From Bacillus sp. S3 (GTDB taxonomy: Bacteria; Bacillota; Bacilli; Bacillales; Cytobacillaceae): a stretch of DNA of 64,000 bases. Location of the stretch: assembly GCF_005154805.1 (NCBI RefSeq), contig NZ_CP039727.1, forward strand, positions 431,501 to 495,500, written 5' to 3'. Positions 46,895-55,153 of the stretch are shown in pieces. Both the position numbers and the translations under genes were made by a program. Under the pieces are notes generated by a model. The model did not search any database, had not been told where the DNA came from, and was given only the letters and a program-made list of their open reading frames with translations. Every line of letters begins with the position of its first letter. Position 1 is the stretch's first letter.

Positions 46895-47857
46895 TCACCC
46901 TTTCAATAAAGATATTGGATTAAGACCCTTTAAAAATCTACTTTCATAATTTCGTACTAATTGTAGATAATCTGCTTTTTGTTGTTCCATTGTTCTTAAA
47001 CCTCTGTTTATCACCAATGGGCTTGGATGGTATAAAGGATATATAAATCTACCGTTCCAATGATGAAAAGTTGCAATATGTTTTTTTAATTTCAATTGAT
47101 GTCCCTTAATTTGTTTTAGGGCATCCAAGGCAACTGCCCCAAGAGTTACAATTACTTTAGGATCAATTAATTCAATTAGAAGAGCTAAATATCCACTACA
47201 ATTTTTTATTTCACTAGATTTAGGTGGTCGTACTTTTCCATTCATACTGGTTGGACAACATAGTACCGCATTAGTTATAAAGATATCCTCTCTTTTCAAA
47301 CCAACTGAACTCAAAATTTCTTCAAAATTTTTACCCGTAATATCCCCTGATAATGGAATCCCAGTTTTATCTGCTCCCCTTGGACCGGGTGCTTCGGCAA
47401 TAAATAATATATCAGCATTAAGATTGCCGTTTTGGTAACCTATAATCGCCTCTTTATCTAACATTGACTCACAGAAGGTACAATCTTTTGTAATTTTTAC
47501 TAATTTTTCGAAATTAATAAAATCTTCATTAGGTTCACCTATTACAATAATTTTTCCAATCTGTTCATTAGGCATAAAAAAGAAAAATTCAAAGAATCTG
47601 TCCTTTGTTAATACGTCATAAGAGATTATTTCTATTCCCTCCGCTCGGATATCAAATTTTATAGAGCTATTTTGAATAAATGTTATGGTTGTATATCCGT
47701 TTGGAATTTCATCATCAATAAAATTTACCCTTGTGCTGCCTGTTATGTTAGTACTAATAATCTTTTTTTCACCTTTATGGATCTCTATATCAATTCGGTT
47801 TGGTAATATTCCATAAAAAAGGTTTTTGACTTCTTCAAGATTTTTGGAATGGCTCAT
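46895..47857 (-). CDS. Family-4-like uracil-DNA glycosylase with extra N-terminal region
   Basis: A 320-residue protein. The C-terminal 200 residues form a Fe-S uracil-DNA glycosylase: CTFC (C126, C129), AEAPGPRGADKTGIPLSG motif, VLCCPTS (C200/C201), C220 and the LYHPSP motif (H277). Residues 1 to about 120 are not part of the usual enzyme and match nothing I know. I choose the ATG at 47857 (GGAGCG upstream); an upstream in-frame start at 47977 adds 40 residues of doubtful character. Its location among restriction genes suggests a defence role. Confidence 0.82.
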   Translation of the reverse strand: MSHSKNLEEVKNLFYGILPNRIDIEIHKGEKKIISTNITGSTRVNFIDDEIPNGYTTITFIQNSSIKFDIRAEGIEIISYDVLTKDRFFEFFFFMPNEQIGKIIVIGEPNEDFINFEKLVKITKDCTFCESMLDKEAIIGYQNGNLNADILFIAEAPGPRGADKTGIPLSGDITGKNFEEILSSVGLKREDIFITNAVLCCPTSMNGKVRPPKSSEIKNCSGYLALLIELIDPKVIVTLGAVALDALKQIKGHQLKLKKHIATFHHWNGRFIYPLYHPSPLVINRGLRTMEQQKADYLQLVRNYESRFLKGLNPISLLKG

Positions 47858-48067
47858 CTTATACGCTCCATTTGTTAGGGGGATTTTTAATATTATTATA
47901 TATTTCTCTTTACATACTTGAATTCCTTTTATTCCTAAAAGTGAATTTCCCCCTTTCACATTTAGGGGGGATAACAAAAAATGTATCCTTTTATTGATAG
48001 TGTTATAATGATTTAGTTGGGAAATTTCGCTAAAAATAGAATAGGTGGTATTAAGGGAGGAAGTAAT

Positions 48068-48541
48068 TTGTTTTCAAGAGCTACTATAATGGATGTTATG
48101 TATTTATTACGAGACTTGAACACCCACGCTACATTAGATACATATGCATATAGATATGGATTAGAGGATGTAGCCATAGGTAATAGTAAAGATCAAAAGG
48201 TTCTATCCATAGCTAGGCATTTAATTAGCAATCCCGAAAGACCTGGAATTTTAAGTAATAATCTTATGTATGAAATAGTAGAAGATGTTTTAACCAGAAC
48301 AATATCAAGCACCTTTCATTTTGATTCTGAAATAAATGAATTTGTTAATTATCCACAATTAAGAAGACTCCTTCTAAAAGATGGATATGTAATTGAAGAC
48401 GGTAGACTTGTAAGAACTTTCGAGAATGACATTGATTTTAATAAGAATGAGACATTATTGGAAAGTCTTCTTAATAAACTTAATCTTGATATTGCAAAAG
48501 GACACTATGATCAGGCTAGTAATGCTTTCAACCGAAGATAA
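48068..48541 (+). CDS. Abi-like protein, N-terminal part (gene interrupted by in-frame stop)
   Basis: A 157-residue frame from a TTG at 48068 with GGGAGGAAG just upstream. It contains YLLRDLNTHATLDTYAYRYG and PQLRRLLLKDGYVIEDGRLV, a pattern that recalls N-terminal domains of AbiJ-like abortive infection proteins (weak impression). The TAA at 48539 is followed in the same frame by sequence continuing without further stops to 48862, so it is probably the first half of one broken gene. Confidence 0.6.
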   Translation: MFSRATIMDVMYLLRDLNTHATLDTYAYRYGLEDVAIGNSKDQKVLSIARHLISNPERPGILSNNLMYEIVEDVLTRTISSTFHFDSEINEFVNYPQLRRLLLKDGYVIEDGRLVRTFENDIDFNKNETLLESLLNKLNLDIAKGHYDQASNAFNRR

Positions 48542-48574
48542 TGGGCTGCTTGCAATAGTCAATTAAGGAGTTAT

Positions 48575-48862
48575 GTGGAAGAACTATTAAATAAAATTGC
48601 TGAAAAAATAACTGGAAATACCTTTACGAGTAGTCAAAATGCTAAAATTGCTTTATCCAAATGTAACCCGCCTATATTTTATAAGCAGTTGAATGAATGG
48701 CTAGATAATGGACAGGGTTATTTTGAAACATTTTGGAAACGCCTTCATCCCCAGGGATCACATCCAGGACTTTCCGATGAAGACGATTCAATTTTTCGAC
48801 TGAATTTGGTGCAAATATCCACCCTTGAGATTTTAAGAAGGTACGATCAAAATTACTGTTGA
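48575..48862 (+). CDS. Abi-like protein, C-terminal part (same frame after stop)
   Basis: A 95-residue frame from a GTG at 48575 with AAGGAG 5 nt upstream, in the same frame as the preceding gene. Across the TAA the text reads AFNRR-stop-WAACNSQLRSYVEELLN, which looks like one uninterrupted helix; a single CAA to TAA change would explain it. The end (FRLNLVQISTLEILRRYD) resembles the C terminus of abortive infection proteins. Either a nonsense mutant or two subunits made by re-initiation. Confidence 0.55.
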   Translation: MEELLNKIAEKITGNTFTSSQNAKIALSKCNPPIFYKQLNEWLDNGQGYFETFWKRLHPQGSHPGLSDEDDSIFRLNLVQISTLEILRRYDQNYC

Positions 48863-48923
48863 AGCCTCAATGTAATAAATTAATAATTACTATTGTATAT
48901 TGATTTGATTGGAGTAGAACACA

Positions 48924-50009
48924 TTGGAAAATTATTTAAATTTCATTAAAGATAAATTGATATTGCCTTTAGAATATAATGGAGATTTTTATATTTTTAT
49001 TGAAAAATATTTGGATGATTATATAAAAGAAGTAACAGATCCTGGTCTTGGTAGTATTTTTAATAAAGCAAATTTAGATAAGCTAAATAGTATAATTGAA
49101 GGGATAAAAAATGGTGTTCAGGAATATTATAAAGGTCATCCAGCAAAAGCATTTAATGATTTTAAATCCGGATTAGATGCTATTGAAATGGAACTAAGTG
49201 CTATAAATGACTCTCAAACCTTAAATGACTTTTATAGACTTCGAATTGATGGTACAGGTACTAGTCATAGTTTTAGTAGAGAGCAAATGTTTCATATACC
49301 GTTCGAACTTCGATCATTAGTTACTACACAAAGATTTAGTATTCCCGGATTACCATCTATATACTTAGGAAGTACAATGTATGTTTGTTGGGAAGAAATG
49401 AATCGCCCCAATTTTAAAAATGTAAAAGCTTCTCTTTATAGAAAAAAGGACAATTTAGCTATTGTTGATTTGGGATTGCATCCCTTATATATGATTAAAT
49501 ATTTAGGAGACCAGAATGAGAAGGATCCTGCTGATGCTGTAAATGAATTAATAGTTTATTTAATTCTATGGCCATTGATTGCTGCAAGCTCTGTAAAGGT
49601 AAATAATAGAGAACACCCATTTAAACCGGAGTACATTATTCCACAATTGCTTTTGCAATATGTTACACGAAGTGAAAAGATAGATGGAATTAGATATTTA
49701 TCAGTTCAAACTTCGCCTAAACCTCAAAACTTTTGGTTATATCATAATTATGTATTTCCTGCTAAAACACTTTCACCAAAAGGATATTGTAATAAACTTA
49801 ATCAATTATTTAGTTTAACCCCGGGTGTATCTTGGCAAATTTTTGAGATACATAAGACCGCTTCAGGCTTGCCGTCAGGGGAGGGACCATTACATAATTA
49901 CAGGCTTAATTTTGATCCTCATACTCCGCCCATTAATTATGGGCAAACTGATTTCGGACGGTTTGAAAGATTCTTAGATGAAACTAATTCATTAGGAGAT
50001 ATCATTTGA
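48924..50009 (+). CDS. RES-domain protein (possible NAD+-degrading toxin)
   Basis: A 361-residue protein from a TTG at 48924 (GGAG upstream). The N-terminal 100 residues are helical and unassigned. From about 100 the RES fold is recognisable: FYRLRIDG (R105), QMFHIPFELRSLVTTQRFS, and GLPSIYLGSTMYVCWEE with E157/E158. RES toxins are known to destroy NAD+ by phosphorolysis or hydrolysis. It lies 61 nt after the Abi-like gene, without a recognisable small antitoxin next to it. Confidence 0.72.
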   Translation: MENYLNFIKDKLILPLEYNGDFYIFIEKYLDDYIKEVTDPGLGSIFNKANLDKLNSIIEGIKNGVQEYYKGHPAKAFNDFKSGLDAIEMELSAINDSQTLNDFYRLRIDGTGTSHSFSREQMFHIPFELRSLVTTQRFSIPGLPSIYLGSTMYVCWEEMNRPNFKNVKASLYRKKDNLAIVDLGLHPLYMIKYLGDQNEKDPADAVNELIVYLILWPLIAASSVKVNNREHPFKPEYIIPQLLLQYVTRSEKIDGIRYLSVQTSPKPQNFWLYHNYVFPAKTLSPKGYCNKLNQLFSLTPGVSWQIFEIHKTASGLPSGEGPLHNYRLNFDPHTPPINYGQTDFGRFERFLDETNSLGDII

Positions 50010-50045
50010 AAAAAGCAAGGAAAAGTACAGATTACATTTAAGAAT

Positions 50046-50095
50046 TTGATACCACCAACATTTTCTGGTGCGTCAATTATAGTCCAAAGATTTGG
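50046..50095 (+). repeat. Degenerate island repeat, copy 1
   Basis: It shares CCACCAACATT, a GTG...GTCAATTA core and TAGTCCAAA with the copies at 50151 and 57587. It is the most diverged of the three. Confidence 0.5.
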
Positions 50096-50150
50096 GTGAT
50101 CGATCTATCCACGAAAGTTTAAAATGAAAGTGCATTGGTGTTATTGGAAT

Positions 50151-50208
50151 ATTGATAAACCCACCAACTTCCCATAGTGTTATAAATTACAGTCCAAACA
50201 TTACGACA
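50151..50208 (+). repeat. Degenerate island repeat, copy 2
   Basis: It contains TTGATAAACCCACCAAC followed 16 nt later by AATTACAGTCCAAACAT. It matches copy 3 (57587) over about 55 bp with one small indel, in the same orientation. Confidence 0.65.
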
Positions 50209-50272
50209 GTAATTAAAAAAAGTGCTAGTGAATTAACAGATGTGACTAAGGATATAATAGTGGTAGAAAATC

Positions 50273-50328
50273 CATTGGTGTTCACCAATGACCCCATCCT
50301 AATTTAAACAAGCAAGGGTGGGTTTTTT
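50273..50328. terminator. Two adjacent hairpins, second a probable terminator
   Basis: CATTGGTG-TT-CACCAATG (50273-50290) is a perfect palindrome. CCCATCC and GGGTGGG (50293-50322) then pair with one wobble, followed by six T. Confidence 0.6.
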
Positions 50329-50409
50329 AATGCTCTAAACTTATCTTCCCTTTTTTAAGTTCGATCAGATTTAAATTATAGTAGGTTGTTTAATTGACAT
50401 TATATTTTT

Positions 50410-50437
50410 TTGACAAAAGGAGTAAATGCATTATAAA
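50410..50437 (+). promoter_or_regulatory. Orphan sigma-A-type promoter
   Basis: TTGACA (50410-50415), a 16-nt spacer and TATAAA (50432-50437). GGGGTG and an ATG at 50491 follow, but the frame stops after 14 codons, so the promoter seems to serve a decayed gene or an untranslated RNA. Confidence 0.45.
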
Positions 50438-50920
50438 TAGACTCTTTCGGCTAAGATTCTATCTAAATAAATTACGGGGTGAATTTTTATATGTCTTCCT
50501 CAATATTCACTAAACCATTTTCCATAACTCAACAAGTTTAACTCCACCAATCAATTCAATATTCAATCCATTAGGATATCCTATGCGGCGGAAGTAAAAG
50601 ATCCGATAGTGATTACATACCGTAAGTATCAATATTGTTTTTCCCATTTTCCTGAGAAGATACCCAAAAATGTTATATGGTATCCGAATTTAAGTAAGAA
50701 AAAAAATACTTTTTAAATTATCTATTGCGGGAAGGGATCAATTAATCTTTTGGAAATTAACATTAGGATGAGAAATCAATTTATGAATTTATAGAGAAAA
50801 AGCTTTTTTGATTTAGGTTATTTAGCATCCAAAGAAATAATTTAATATAACTGGCAGTGTGCTCATTCATCTATCGGTAGGCGATTGGATAATGCAAAAA
50901 AGACGAAAAAAAATTGTTAG

Positions 50921-51260
50921 AGTTTCCCGTCAACCTCGCTCACGACTTACCATCGTGATGTCATCCCGTTAGAAGGGAATTAATTCCCCAGATTGATCCT
51001 AAATACTTCTTACATTTTTAGTTTTTAGGATTCAAACATCCCGTGCTCGTTGCAAATTGCAAGGTGGGTTGTGGTACGTTTCGTGGTGAAACGGTTGGTA
51101 AAGCGAGACCTGGGCGACTCAGAAGTGCATTTGATGCACTTGCTGGTACTACAAAATTACGGCGGCTCCAAACGCAAAACAGGAGTTTTCTATTAATGCA
51201 GAATTATACCCCTAAAGTGAAGGGTGAATTCTGGGCTTCACCACCACATATCAGGTTAGT
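50921..51260 (+). other. GC-richer structured block, possible non-coding RNA or mobile-element remnant
   Basis: This block stands out from AT-rich flanks. Visible hairpins include CACGACTTACCATCGTG (50940s), GTTTCGTGGTGAAAC (51078) and AAGTGCATTTGATGCACTT (51123). CATCCCGT occurs twice (about 50954 and 51038). A 98-residue frame (51043-51339) overlaps it but looks non-protein-like. It ends about 140 bp before the ABC-3C operon. Confidence 0.35.
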
Positions 51261-51399
51261 GAACGTTCCTTTACATTCTGTATTCCCTTTTATATTTAAA
51301 CGTAAAGAGATGTTTTTCCTTCGTTGTATAATTTTGTAATTAATTGTATTCTATTTATAGTAGACAATTACCTTCTGCATCATTATAAGGGGTGTCAAA

Positions 51400-52680
51400 A
51401 TGTCAAAAAAACAGACGACAGTGCAGGAAAAAACGTCCGCGGATTCAAAAGCTATTGGCTTCGAATATCAGTATTTCTATTTTTTATATCAATTGTTGCA
51501 GTTACAAACTGGCCAAACAGTAGGGTATGAGGTAAAAGATGATGTACATATTGACAAGCCCGATGGAGATCAAATTTTAGTGCAGTTAAAACACTCTGTA
51601 GAAACAAGGGCAGATGGCAATATTATAAACTTAACAGAAAAAGATGAAGATCTATGGAAAACAATTTCAAATTGGATAAGTATTATTAATGATCCAGCGG
51701 AAAAAAGGTTATCTTTGGAATCGCAATTAGAGTTTATCAATAAAACTGATTTTCAGTTGGTAACTAATAAATCCAACTCAATAACAAATCTGTTCATTAC
51801 TAAACTCGAAGAGTATCAAAGTGGGAAACTTAGCTTGGTAGAAATGAAAGCTTATTTAAAAGTGCTGAGTAATCCTAAGAAAGGTAAGGAATCTTCTAAA
51901 GTTGACACATACATATCCACACTGGAAAATCAGGATGAGAAATGGCTAGAAAGTTTTTTGAATAAACTGAGGATAGAGCATAACAAGGATGATTTAATTA
52001 ATAGGATAAAATTAAGGATTAAAGAGAAAAATGTAAAAAGTTCACGTATAGATGATGTGTTTGTAGCTGTAAATTCACGTTTAAAAGAAATAATTTATGA
52101 AGATATTAAGGCTGGTAAAAAGGTTAAATTTACTTTCGATGAGTATGATAAACATTTTACTAGACTTTTTGAATTGGGAAGAAGTATAAAACTACCTATT
52201 ATCTTAAGTAATAAAAGAGTTCCATTACCTGAAAATCCGCAAGATTACACGGTTATAAAACAATTACTCGATGTTCAAATTTTAAGCAAGTATGATGCGG
52301 ACTATGAAGAGAACTTGGTAAATATTTTTACGAGTAAATATGAAATGCACAATCATCTATTACGTTGGTTGCAAAATAGTGAAATAACTGAAGATGTAAA
52401 ACGAGAATTTGATGAGGAAACAAAAAGTCAATGGACAACTATTTTTAATAGTACTTACAGCAAGCTAAAAAGAAAACTTCGTGGAATGTCTATCGAAGAA
52501 ATTGATAATGATGAGTTGTTGGACTTAGCAAGTCAGTGTTATTTTGAAACATTAAAATTAAAACTATCTATAGATGATACCCCGATAAATACTACTATGA
52601 GTTATGGGCAGTTGTATCTTTTATCGGATATTCCTGTTATAGGATGGGATTATCGTTGGAAAGAAAGGTTCGCAAAATGA
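51400..52680 (+). CDS. ABC-3C system effector with DUF4297/Cap4-like nuclease domain
   Basis: A 426-residue protein. The N-terminal domain has the PD-(D/E)xK pattern of DUF4297: GFEYQYFYFLY (20-30), YEVKDDVHID with E44 and D48, and LVQLKHS with Q62-x-K64. The remaining 300 residues are helical and match the C-terminal region that in ABC three-component systems links effector to partners (ending LLSDIPVIGWDYRWKERF). AAGGGGTG precedes the ATG. It overlaps the middle component by 4 nt. Predicted to cut DNA when triggered. Confidence 0.85.
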   Translation: MSKKQTTVQEKTSADSKAIGFEYQYFYFLYQLLQLQTGQTVGYEVKDDVHIDKPDGDQILVQLKHSVETRADGNIINLTEKDEDLWKTISNWISIINDPAEKRLSLESQLEFINKTDFQLVTNKSNSITNLFITKLEEYQSGKLSLVEMKAYLKVLSNPKKGKESSKVDTYISTLENQDEKWLESFLNKLRIEHNKDDLINRIKLRIKEKNVKSSRIDDVFVAVNSRLKEIIYEDIKAGKKVKFTFDEYDKHFTRLFELGRSIKLPIILSNKRVPLPENPQDYTVIKQLLDVQILSKYDADYEENLVNIFTSKYEMHNHLLRWLQNSEITEDVKREFDEETKSQWTTIFNSTYSKLKRKLRGMSIEEIDNDELLDLASQCYFETLKLKLSIDDTPINTTMSYGQLYLLSDIPVIGWDYRWKERFAK

Positions 52681-53180
52681 GTAATTTAGAGGTAGAAGAA
52701 GCATCTGAGTCTAATAGTAACTATGTAAATATCTACAATAACGAATTACTAGGCTGCATAGGAGTATATTCTGTTATAAAGCATATTAAATCAATAAGCT
52801 CTGCAAAAGCACTTCTAATTCTTCCGTTTGTCTTTCAGAACGATTTAGTTAGTTATATTGGTAGATCGAATGTTCACATAAAAAGTATCGAACAATTGAT
52901 CTTAAGGAAACCAGAATTAATATCAAACTTTAATGAACGATTTTACGCACTGTTAAGGGTTTCCGTTAATTCAATTTTAATGTTAAACGCATTAGGTTTT
53001 TTAGCAATTAGACCTAATGGGAAAATTGAATTGTTAGGTGAAGAAGATTTTATTCCAAGTTACGAAAAAAGGGTAATAGGTATAAGAGCTACTCAGATAG
53101 TTAAGGCATCGCCTAAAATAGCAAAATTATTAGAAGATAAAGTTGAAAATTTATACCTTCAATTAAGGGTGAAATTATGA
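52677..53180 (+). CDS. ABC-3C system middle component
   Basis: A 167-residue protein of the three-component ABC system middle-component family, recognised by context and by the block ALLILPFVFQNDLVSYIG with NFNERFYALLRVSVNSI. Its ATG overlaps the stop of the nuclease gene and its stop overlaps the ATG of the ATPase (ATGA both times), giving tight coupling. It is thought to bridge effector and ATPase. An in-frame start at 52644 inside the nuclease gene is less likely. Confidence 0.85.
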   Translation: MSNLEVEEASESNSNYVNIYNNELLGCIGVYSVIKHIKSISSAKALLILPFVFQNDLVSYIGRSNVHIKSIEQLILRKPELISNFNERFYALLRVSVNSILMLNALGFLAIRPNGKIELLGEEDFIPSYEKRVIGIRATQIVKASPKIAKLLEDKVENLYLQLRVKL

Positions 53181-55069
53181 AATTTTATATTAGTAAACTT
53201 GTACTGTGGCTAAAAAATGGTAAGGTACGTGAATTAGACTTTGAAACTAATAAGGTAAACGTAATTACTGGTGAGAGTGGTACAGGTAAATCAGAAATTA
53301 TTAGTATTATTGATTATTGCTTTTTTGCCAGTAAAGTAGATATTACTGAGGAAAAAATTAATGAAAATGTAAATTGGTATGGCATTCGTTTTAAAATCAA
53401 TGATAAAGTGTATACCATTGCCAGAGGTAGGATAAATCAAAGGAAGCTTTCTTCTAAGTACTATTTTTCCTCTTTAGGGGTAATACCTGAAACTCCTGTA
53501 GATAATATGCAGGAGAAAGACATTAAATCCATTATAGAGAAAGAGTTCAGTATTACAGATAAGACTGTTTTTCCCTTCGGTGGGAAAAAAATATTATTAG
53601 GAAGTAAAATATCCCCTAGATATTTTTTTATGTTTAACACACAATCCGGTGATGTTATAACGCATAGTGAAGTTTACTTTGATAAACAAAATGATGACAA
53701 ATATAGGGAAGCTTTGACTAGAATTTTTGACTTAGCGGTTGGGATTGAAACAGAAGAAAATCTCAGTATAAAAGAAAAAATAGTGAATTTAAACAAAGAA
53801 ATTAACGCTTTACAGAGAAAGCAATCAGTAATAGATAAAGAAATAAATGCATTTAATCAAGAAATCAGGTTGTTGGTCCAAAAAGCACAAAGCTATAACT
53901 TAATAGAATACAAGTCTTTTGAATTTAATGAAGCACTAACAAGATTTAAAGAGTTAACTAATAATTATAAAGAAGAAAACATTGATATCAATATAGATAA
54001 GATTAATGAGTTAAAGGTAAATAAAAATTCACTCATAAGAAAAGTGAGAAATTTAAGGAGATTTAAAAAAGAATATGAAGAGTATAGAAAGCTCGAGGCT
54101 GTTAATCTTGATAGTTTAAAACCAGTTATCGCGATTAAAGAGGCATATTACAGACTTATCGGATCACCCGAGGTTGATTTGTTTATTAATGCTTTAAACG
54201 AAGAATATTATGAAATTAAGAAAAATATTGAAGGTAAACCTCCATTCGATTTTAATATTGATGACAGAATTAAAGAGTATGAAAAGGATATTGAAAAAAT
54301 TAATACTCTAATTAATGATATACCTTTGAATGAAGTGAAAACTAGAAACGAAATCGATAAGCTAATGTTTATTGGGGAACTAAAAGCTAAAATTTCTCTT
54401 TATGAATCACAGTGGGAAGATACAAATGATAAAGATCAAATAAAAAGCGAATTGGAAGAAAAGTTGTCTTTGAAAGATAAATTAGAAAAAGAGGTAGTTG
54501 ATTATACAGAAAGAAAAGATGCCACTTTACGGCTTCTTGATGAAATAATTCAAAATTATTTAGATAAGAGTGCAGACGCTATTCCAACCTATAAAGGATA
54601 CAAATCCTCATTTCAATATAAAGAAAAAAGTTTAAAACTCAAAGCACCAAAAGCTTTAATACCAAGTAAGGTTGGAAGCAGTTCCAATCATTTATTTTTA
54701 CATTTATGTCTCTTTTTAGGATTGCAAGAGTTAGTTATTAGACAGCAATCACCCTATGTTCCTTACTGGTTGATAATTGACCAACCTAGTCGACCATATT
54801 TTGGAGAAGAGAATAAAAAAGAACAAAAAGAATGGAATGATGTCTTAAGTACAGACCGTTCAAAAATAAGAATTGCAATGCAACTGCTAAACAACTTTAT
54901 TACTTATATAAATAACGAATTAGGGATGGACTTTCAAATTATAGTATTAGAACATATTCCAAAGTCTATATGGGAGGAAGCAAATTTAGAAAACTTTTAT
55001 CTTGTCGATGACGAGTTTAGAAATGGAAATGCATTAATTAGGTTCGATAAAGGTGGAAATCCTTATTAA
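53177..55069 (+). CDS. ABC-3C system SMC-like ATPase (DUF3732)
   Basis: A 630-residue ATPase. Walker A is GESGTGKS (32-39); a long coiled-coil region spans about 195-480; the C-terminal half has SSSNHLFLHLCLFLGL and the Walker B-like WLIIDQPSRPYF, the DUF3732 hallmark. It is the third gene of the ABC-3C operon and presumably senses DNA or phage structures and controls the nuclease. The system as a class was described by comparative genomics (Aravind group). Confidence 0.87.
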   Translation: MKFYISKLVLWLKNGKVRELDFETNKVNVITGESGTGKSEIISIIDYCFFASKVDITEEKINENVNWYGIRFKINDKVYTIARGRINQRKLSSKYYFSSLGVIPETPVDNMQEKDIKSIIEKEFSITDKTVFPFGGKKILLGSKISPRYFFMFNTQSGDVITHSEVYFDKQNDDKYREALTRIFDLAVGIETEENLSIKEKIVNLNKEINALQRKQSVIDKEINAFNQEIRLLVQKAQSYNLIEYKSFEFNEALTRFKELTNNYKEENIDINIDKINELKVNKNSLIRKVRNLRRFKKEYEEYRKLEAVNLDSLKPVIAIKEAYYRLIGSPEVDLFINALNEEYYEIKKNIEGKPPFDFNIDDRIKEYEKDIEKINTLINDIPLNEVKTRNEIDKLMFIGELKAKISLYESQWEDTNDKDQIKSELEEKLSLKDKLEKEVVDYTERKDATLRLLDEIIQNYLDKSADAIPTYKGYKSSFQYKEKSLKLKAPKALIPSKVGSSSNHLFLHLCLFLGLQELVIRQQSPYVPYWLIIDQPSRPYFGEENKKEQKEWNDVLSTDRSKIRIAMQLLNNFITYINNELGMDFQIIVLEHIPKSIWEEANLENFYLVDDEFRNGNALIRFDKGGNPY

Positions 55070-55153
55070 TGGATACTTAGGTTAAATTGATTTCTTCTTA
55101 AAACCCTATAGAAAAATATTAGCCTAAAAACTTTAGGGGGAAATTTTAATTAA

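Larger units (their letters stand above)
50010..51399. other. Long region without an intact gene, with repeats and gene debris
   Basis: It holds two copies of a degenerate 50-60 bp repeat (50046 and 50151), two hairpins (50273-50328), a good promoter at 50410-50437 leading only into short broken frames (a 14-codon frame from 50491, then frameshifted segments to about 50716), and a GC-richer block at 50921-51260 with several short hairpins. No reading frame here looks like a functional protein. Confidence 0.6.

Noticed and set aside
50273..50290. Palindrome CATTGGTG-TT-CACCAATG as an attachment site
   Set aside because: No second copy was found and it adjoins a normal terminator, so a transcript hairpin is the simpler reading.
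51043..51339. 98-residue frame upstream of the ABC-3C operon
   Set aside because: No ribosome binding site, composition unlike neighbouring proteins, and it overlaps a block of hairpins; treated as possible RNA or remnant.
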